The notes below the pieces were generated by a model, which was given only the letters and a program-made list of their open reading frames with translations, was not told where the DNA came from and made no database searches. Both the position numbers and the translations under genes were made by a program. A stretch of 6,058 nucleotides of DNA from Desulfobacterales bacterium (GTDB lineage Bacteria; Desulfobacterota; Desulfobacteria; Desulfobacterales; JAUCGF01). Location: assembly GCA_029940345.1 (NCBI GenBank), contig JAOZRC010000348.1, positions 1 through 6,058 of the forward strand. Direction: 5' to 3'. Below are positions 1 through 3,953 of this stretch, piece by piece; the stretch's first letter is position 1; each line of letters starts with the position of its first letter.

Positions 1-2
1 AG

Positions 3-77
3 AACCGCTCTCACGCTTTTGCAGCCGATTTAAGACTTTTCAAACAGGCTCTTAAGAAAGGAAGGAAAAAAGGAATA
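3..77 (+). other. Open left-edge reading frame of unknown origin, in frame with the receiver remnant
   Basis: Reading in frame 3, the sequence is open from the left edge and runs without a stop into the receiver-domain remnant, finally ending at the TAG at 213-215. The translated stretch before the receiver is lysine-rich (it includes FKQALKKGRKKG) and matches no family I recognise. Two readings are possible. It may be the C-terminal end of an upstream gene that has lost its own stop, or it may be untranslated leader DNA that happens to be open. The second is slightly favoured, because a ribosome-binding site and ATG at 69-81 give a natural start for the receiver. The other two forward frames stop at 31-33 and 53-55. 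Confidence 0.25.
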
Positions 78-78
78 A

Positions 79-252
79 ATGAACGAAACCGTAAAAAGAT
101 ATTGATTGTAGACGATGAAGCCTCTATCCGGCAAAGTTTTGCCGACTACCTGGAAGAGATGAACTACCGGACACTGACAGCCGCAAACGTCTTACCGGGA
201 TACCACCTATCGTAGGCAGGTCGAAACCCATCTGCGCCAAGCTCAGAAGTAG
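79..252 (+). pseudogene. Remnant of a receiver-PAS-histidine kinase gene (two-component signalling), frameshifted and internally deleted
   Basis: An ATG at 79 follows a purine-rich Shine-Dalgarno-like stretch (AAAGGA, about 69-74). It reads MNETVK and then hits a stop within two codons, because the A-run at 93-97 appears one base short. In the shifted frame the sequence continues as KILIVDDEASIRQSFADYLE, a typical receiver N-terminus with the acidic DD pair, followed by a stretch ending TLTAAN. The phosphoacceptor Asp, the conserved Lys and the rest of the receiver are absent. After about base 190 another frame reads RDTTYRRQVETHLRQAQK and then stops (TAG, 250-252). That resembles the linker between a PAS domain and the HisKA helix, which in the family normally continues with MEAIG and the phosphorylated His. 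No HisKA or ATPase domain follows. The parent protein was probably a cytoplasmic hybrid sensor kinase. At least one frameshift, one internal deletion and a 3' truncation make it non-functional. The family match is from memory of motifs only. Confidence 0.7.
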
Positions 253-320
253 ATAAAAGAGATGACGTATACCGGTGATCGTTTGTTTGCAATTTAATGA
301 AAAGGAAGGGTGGTAAGGGT

Positions 321-396
321 TGGTACGCCCGGCTGGATTCGAACCAGCGATCTTCAGCTCCGGAGGCTGACGCCCTATCCCCTGGGCTACGGGCGC
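321..396 (-). tRNA. tRNA-Arg, anticodon CCG
   Basis: The reverse strand folds into a complete 76-base cloverleaf. The acceptor arm is GCGCCCG (396-390) with CGGGCGT (331-325). The D stem is GCCC/GGGC, the anticodon stem TCAGC/GCTGA (370-366 with 358-354) and the T stem GCTGG/CCAGC with loop TTCGAAT. All stems pair. The seven-base anticodon loop CTCCGGA (365-359) places CCG at 363-361, which reads the arginine codon CGG. The discriminator is A (324) and the 3' CCA is encoded (323-321), so no post-transcriptional CCA addition is needed. It is a single gene with its own likely promoter upstream. Its transcript runs toward the degraded kinase remnant, which begins 68 bases beyond the tRNA 3' end. 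Confidence 0.96.
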
Positions 397-436
397 GGAT
401 GATAACATATTTTGGAAACACCGCTTAAAATGCGTT

Positions 437-465
437 TTTATAGCGCTTAGGGAGACAACTGACAA
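437..465 (-). promoter_or_regulatory. Sigma70-type promoter for the tRNA-Arg gene
   Basis: On the minus strand TTGTCA (465-460) and TATAAA (442-437) are separated by exactly 17 bases. Each box matches the TTGACA/TATAAT consensus at five of six positions. Predicted initiation near 430 would give a short 5' leader of roughly 34 bases ahead of the mature tRNA end at 396, suitable for RNase P processing. A weaker alternative -10 (TATGTT, 409-404) lies closer to the tRNA but has no credible -35 partner. Confidence 0.6.
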
Positions 466-541
466 TCCCCCTTGTCATCTATAAATGATAGTTATCTTAT
501 TGATGATTTCAAGTCAAGATTAAAAATGAGCTGTATTTTAA

Positions 542-556
542 ATTGAATGATTCAAT
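542..556. repeat. Short AT-rich palindrome
   Basis: ATTGAA (542-547) and TTCAAT (551-556) form a perfect inverted repeat around a three-base centre, TGA. It is short and in AT-rich DNA, so chance is a real possibility. It could be a weak operator or a small hairpin. Nothing nearby identifies a partner regulator. Confidence 0.25.
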
Positions 557-580
557 ATTTTTAGCTAATAAATTTTATAA

Positions 581-818
581 AAATACAGGAAAACATGGCA
601 TCCTTCATAGGAGGCTCAAAGTAGTTTACACTTTTTTAAATCCGAATTACTGATTAGGATTGATTATACGGATTAAGAAATCCCCTTCATCAGGCAACCA
701 CAAGGGATTGCCCCTACATTGTTTCGAGCATTTCCATTGTAGGGGCAATCCCTTGTGGTTGCCTGATATTGCAAATTGTAAACTGGGCAATGAAGGATGC
801 CGAAAACATCTTGTATTT
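581..818. repeat. Nested imperfect inverted repeat enclosing the central palindrome (possible small mobile repeat)
   Basis: Outside the central palindrome, further arms pair in the correct nested order. AGTTTACA (623-630) matches TGTAAACT (777-784), GGCATCCTTCAT (597-608) matches ATGAAGGATGCC (790-801), and AAATACA (581-587) matches TGTATTT (812-818). The unpaired spacers differ in length between the two sides (14 against 5 bases between the first two pairs), so the structure is an interrupted cruciform rather than one uniform hairpin. The total span is about 238 bases with no coding sequence, the scale of a miniature inverted-repeat element. No clear target-site duplication is visible at the ends. 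The 12-base arm pair is well supported; membership of the outermost 7-base pair is tentative. Confidence 0.5.
689..767. repeat. Perfect 30-base inverted repeat, REP/BIME-like palindrome
   Basis: The arms 689-718 and 738-767 are perfect reverse complements over 30 bases, separated by a 19-base loop. Each arm also contains its own small palindrome, GGCAA/TTGCC with ten bases between. Read outward from the loop, each arm begins with TGTAGGGGCAATCCC, so a GTAG tetranucleotide sits at the foot of each small hairpin (739-742 on +, 717-714 on -). A GTAG-type foot beside an imperfect palindrome is the known signature of REP sequences mobilised by RAYT (TnpA-REP, Y1) transposases, and two inverted copies form a BIME-like unit. 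I infer that class; no RAYT gene is present here. As RNA it would form a very stable stem whichever strand is transcribed, and it lies downstream of the addA-like gene. Confidence 0.75.
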
Positions 819-868
819 ACCGACGACCGCTAGCATTTTGGAATTGCTTTTGTAAGCGTTTGTACATC

Positions 869-3800
869 TCAGTCTGATGCCAAAACAGACTCTTTTACAT
901 TAATGCCGATCTTGCGCAGTCCCTCAGTATAAATTGACATCTGCCTTTCATATTCTTGATTCACCTTGTTTATATTGCATTTCCGGTTGACCCGAATCGC
1001 CTGAAAATCAACCAGCACCCAACCGTCATCCTCTTTGAAAAGAAGATCGATCATGCCATCATAAAAAATACCGTCATGGTGTTGAAACTTTAAGGGGATA
1101 TCCCGTAAGACGGTACCGGCATTGTCGATACGTTTTTGCAGGGCCTTTTTCTTAAGATTGTTCACGATTTTAATCAGGACGCACCGGTCTATTTTACTCC
1201 CCGTATCGGCAATAAGGGTTTTGGCGGAAGTGGCCAGGTCGGCGGAATGATTCGCCAGTAACTTATTGGCCATGGAACCGATCGATGCCCCTGAATCTAG
1301 CTTACACGGAATATCCGGTGTATTCATAGGGCAAAGAACTTTGCTGTGGCGTTCATTGTTTGGTGAAAACGCTGTTGAAGGGTTGGCGATCTGAATCGAT
1401 GGCACGGCTGTTTTGGCAATCGCATGGGTCAGTGATTTGCGGATATACTCCCATTCAATTTTCATTCGGGATAGGTTGCGCGGTTGCGGCACCGGTTCAG
1501 GTTTACCTATAACAAATTCAAGATCGGATAGCACTTTTTTTTCCGTTTTGATTGAGTCCGCATCCCAAAAGGGGGCGGCAAAGGTCTTGTCAGCACCTTT
1601 GAATGGTATTTTATTGATTACTAACAATTTTTTTGCGCGGGTTGCCGCAACATATCGGAGACGTTCCGCTTCGGCTTCGTTTCTCAAATGATCAACAGCC
1701 TGCCAATATTTAAATTCAGGTCTTTCATAATCAGCGAGTTTATAAATGATGCGTTCCTGACGGTTATTGATAAAAAGATCATTGGCACATATATTTGGGG
1801 ATGTACTATCGGCCAGGTAGACAATCTTACTTTCCAAGCCTTTGGCTTGGCGGATTGTCATCAACCGGACAACATCTGTTTGCCCTGTACAAGGCGAAAA
1901 AGCGGACATTGCCGACGGACCCGAAACTGATTTGTCAAACGCGCCGGCAATATCACAAAAGGGGGTTTTGCCAAAGTTTTTTAAAATTTCAATCGTTTTA
2001 ATCAGATTTACAAGTTTCTGTCGGCCTTGATAAGACGCCTTGTAAGATGCCAGGATATTTTTGGCAGTGAGTAATTTTTGAATAAGGACGCCGGCCTGAA
2101 CATGGCTCGATTTAATATGCAATGACTTCAGCTCATTCAGAGCGCAACCCACGACGTGATCGGTCTTTTCATCTGCACAACGATAATCAAACTCATTTTT
2201 TTGTAGTTTCCATGTATAGAGTTCGCGATCTGAAAGTGAAAAAAAGGGGCCTTTCAAAGTGGCTATAATGCTAACCTTGTCTAGCGGATTGGCCAGGGCA
2301 TTGAGCAAGTTGGCCATATCACAGATTTCACGGTGAAGAAAATGAGAACGCACACCGATCATTTGATAAGGGATTTGAAGTGTTTCCAAACAAGCGGCGG
2401 TGCGGTGTATATTCGTATTACGCCTGAACAGCACCAGGAAATCAGCGTAAGAATACTTTCCACGCTCAACTGTTTTTTTAATCCAGGCAGCGGTCAGTTG
2501 GGCTTCTGTTTCCCTGGCGGCCTTTCTATTTTGACTTTGCATTGTTGCGGATTTAATCACAAGTTCAACGCAAATAATCGCTCCATCCGATTTGCTTTTT
2601 TGATAAGGTGCCGTGGGAATGTAGGACGGTTGGCAGTTTTTAGCCGCAGGTGAAATGATACGATCTTTAAAAAAACGATTCAACTGGCGGATCAGCGGTT
2701 CGGATGAGCGATAATTAATGGCCGGATGTTCAGGCGCGCCGCCGGTTATTAGCGCCATGGCTGCCGAATAGATTTCAATATCCGCCCGTTGGGAGCAGCC
2801 GACAGATTGTAAGGGATCACTGACGACGTACAATTTACCGGGTTCAAAATTAACCGCTTCCCACGTTTCGGCGGTTTCCTCCTTTTTTTCAGCCAGGTAA
2901 AACAGGATGCGCATCTGTAGCGGTTCGGCATCCTCAAATCCATCTATAAACAGATGCGCGAACCTGTTTTTAAAGTACTCGCGCACCTCTTTACGGTTCG
3001 CCAGGAGATGTTCGGTCTGACACACAATTTCCTCTCGGTCCAACTGCCCATGCAGATGCAAAGTTTCACGGTAATAATCACAAAAATTTGCGAGCATTTG
3101 GTCGGTTTTTTCATACAAACGCTGAATTTCCGGATAATTGATCGTATAATTGAGTTGCTCCGTATAGCGCCAACAAACCGCTTTCCATTGATCACGCAGC
3201 TTTTTACTGGCGGCGCCACCTTTATTTCCCGGACTGAAATTCCATATTACCGGAATTTTTTTTGTCGCAGCCAGACCTACTTTAAGATCGTTTATGTATT
3301 GATTCATCCATTTCCGCAGGGCGCCATACCGAGCATTTTCTTTCAGTCGCTCACACTCGGCAATAAATTGGTTCAACAGTTTTCTAACCGGTTCTGATTT
3401 TTGTGGATGGAAAAGAGCCAGTTCGCGATGGTGCATAGCGGTTCGGATAAGGTCTTCAAGTGATATATCCTTGTTATTTTTTTCCGAATTTTTTAGCGGG
3501 ATATCATGCTTCAGAAAAATTTTCCTAAACAATTCGTAATGCGTTTCAAGCCTTTCATTCAGCCAATTTGTGTACACCGTTTTAAAAAATTCCTCCTGAC
3601 GCGTTTTGTCCATCACCGTAAAATCCGGATCAATCCCGGCTTCAACGGGTCTTTCCCTGAGAATGCGTTCACACAAGGAATAAATTGTGCCGATGGAACA
3701 GGCACTCAGATTTTTTAACGGCTGCACAGCCCATTCATCGCCGGCGTCCAGCGCGTTCTGAAGCTGGATGGCAATACCGGTTTTCATCGCATTGGACGCA

Positions 3801-3940
3801 TCAGGTGCAAACGTGATCACGGCAATTTCATCAATGCCAAATACTTCATCTTTAAGACCTCCGAAGAGGGCTTGTATCATCTGGGTGGTTTTTCCTGTTC
3901 CGGCGCTCGCTTCAACACCGGCATTGTTTTTAAACGCCAT
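869..3940 (-). CDS. addA: AddA-like UvrD-family helicase/nuclease subunit with degenerate catalytic motifs
   Basis: Encodes 1023 residues; B. subtilis AddA is around 1230. AddA is the superfamily 1A motor and one nuclease of the AddAB complex, which processes double-strand DNA breaks in the cytoplasm. Order of motifs: Walker A EASAGTGKT (residues 10-18); motif Ia TFAPDASNAMK, weak; GTIYSLCERILRE, the usual STIHSFC region; motif II IDGFEDAEPLQ (D333), where the family has DEFQD; motif III SDPLQSVGCSQRAD (D375), where the family has GDPKQSIYRFRGAD; motif IV NYRSS (R411); motif V MTIRQAKGLE (K700); motif VI RYVAATRAKK (R768). The C-terminal RecB-type nuclease has GMIDLLF (D965), VLVDFQA (D978, Q980 in place of Lys) and QMSIY (Q1000, Y1004). 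The motif I position that is normally His appears to be N892. The ATG at 3940 is chosen because a G-rich Shine-Dalgarno-like run lies six bases upstream; a TTG at 3955 would add five residues. Family assignment is firm; activity is doubtful. Confidence 0.88.
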   Translation of the reverse strand: MAFKNNAGVEASAGTGKTTQMIQALFGGLKDEVFGIDEIAVITFAPDASNAMKTGIAIQLQNALDAGDEWAVQPLKNLSACSIGTIYSLCERILRERPVEAGIDPDFTVMDKTRQEEFFKTVYTNWLNERLETHYELFRKIFLKHDIPLKNSEKNNKDISLEDLIRTAMHHRELALFHPQKSEPVRKLLNQFIAECERLKENARYGALRKWMNQYINDLKVGLAATKKIPVIWNFSPGNKGGAASKKLRDQWKAVCWRYTEQLNYTINYPEIQRLYEKTDQMLANFCDYYRETLHLHGQLDREEIVCQTEHLLANRKEVREYFKNRFAHLFIDGFEDAEPLQMRILFYLAEKKEETAETWEAVNFEPGKLYVVSDPLQSVGCSQRADIEIYSAAMALITGGAPEHPAINYRSSEPLIRQLNRFFKDRIISPAAKNCQPSYIPTAPYQKSKSDGAIICVELVIKSATMQSQNRKAARETEAQLTAAWIKKTVERGKYSYADFLVLFRRNTNIHRTAACLETLQIPYQMIGVRSHFLHREICDMANLLNALANPLDKVSIIATLKGPFFSLSDRELYTWKLQKNEFDYRCADEKTDHVVGCALNELKSLHIKSSHVQAGVLIQKLLTAKNILASYKASYQGRQKLVNLIKTIEILKNFGKTPFCDIAGAFDKSVSGPSAMSAFSPCTGQTDVVRLMTIRQAKGLESKIVYLADSTSPNICANDLFINNRQERIIYKLADYERPEFKYWQAVDHLRNEAEAERLRYVAATRAKKLLVINKIPFKGADKTFAAPFWDADSIKTEKKVLSDLEFVIGKPEPVPQPRNLSRMKIEWEYIRKSLTHAIAKTAVPSIQIANPSTAFSPNNERHSKVLCPMNTPDIPCKLDSGASIGSMANKLLANHSADLATSAKTLIADTGSKIDRCVLIKIVNNLKKKALQKRIDNAGTVLRDIPLKFQHHDGIFYDGMIDLLFKEDDGWVLVDFQAIRVNRKCNINKVNQEYERQMSIYTEGLRKIGINVKESVLASD

Positions 3941-3953
3941 TTCGGACCCCCCC
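3930..3953 (-). promoter_or_regulatory. Overlapping stop/start with G7 ribosome-binding tract coupling addB to addA
   Basis: The addB-like gene ends in TAA at 3932-3930, and the addA-like ATG lies at 3940-3938, an 11-base overlap in a different frame. Seven consecutive G residues on the minus strand (3953-3947) lie six bases before the ATG and can pair with the CCUCC anti-Shine-Dalgarno, partly by G-U wobble. This layout suggests translational coupling, giving matched amounts of the two subunits. It also favours the ATG over the in-frame TTG at 3955-3953, which would put the G-run inside the coding sequence. Confidence 0.65.

Larger units (their letters stand above)
397..868. other. Gene-free, AT-rich intergenic region between tRNA-Arg and the addA-like gene
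   Basis: I see no supportable gene on either strand. The half nearest the tRNA holds the tRNA promoter and AT-rich sequence with a small palindrome (542-556). The middle is dominated by a long nested inverted repeat (about 581-818). The segment just after the addA-like stop (about 819-868) has no GC-rich hairpin followed by a T-run, so no ordinary intrinsic terminator is evident for the operon. The long palindrome, about 100 bases past the stop, is the nearest structure that could end or stabilise that transcript. Confidence 0.8.

Noticed and set aside
261..280. Weak dyad (GATGAC...GTGATC) with a T-rich stretch beyond it on the minus strand, possible terminator of the tRNA
   Set aside because: Only three outer pairs form before mismatches; too weak for an intrinsic terminator.
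124..465. Two overlapping minus-strand reading frames across the tRNA gene, with translated phrases such as PVAQGIGRQPPELKIAGSNPAGR shortened forms
   Set aside because: They are translations of the tRNA-Arg itself, a common false gene call. No ribosome-binding site or protein family supports them.
846..857. GCTT-TTGT-AAGC hairpin just after the addA-like stop
   Set aside because: The stem is four pairs and no T-run follows on the minus strand, so it does not qualify as a terminator.
2954..3397. Long + strand open frame of 147 codons inside the addA-like gene
   Set aside because: It lies antisense to well-conserved helicase sequence, has no recognisable domain and no clear start signal; it is a shadow frame.
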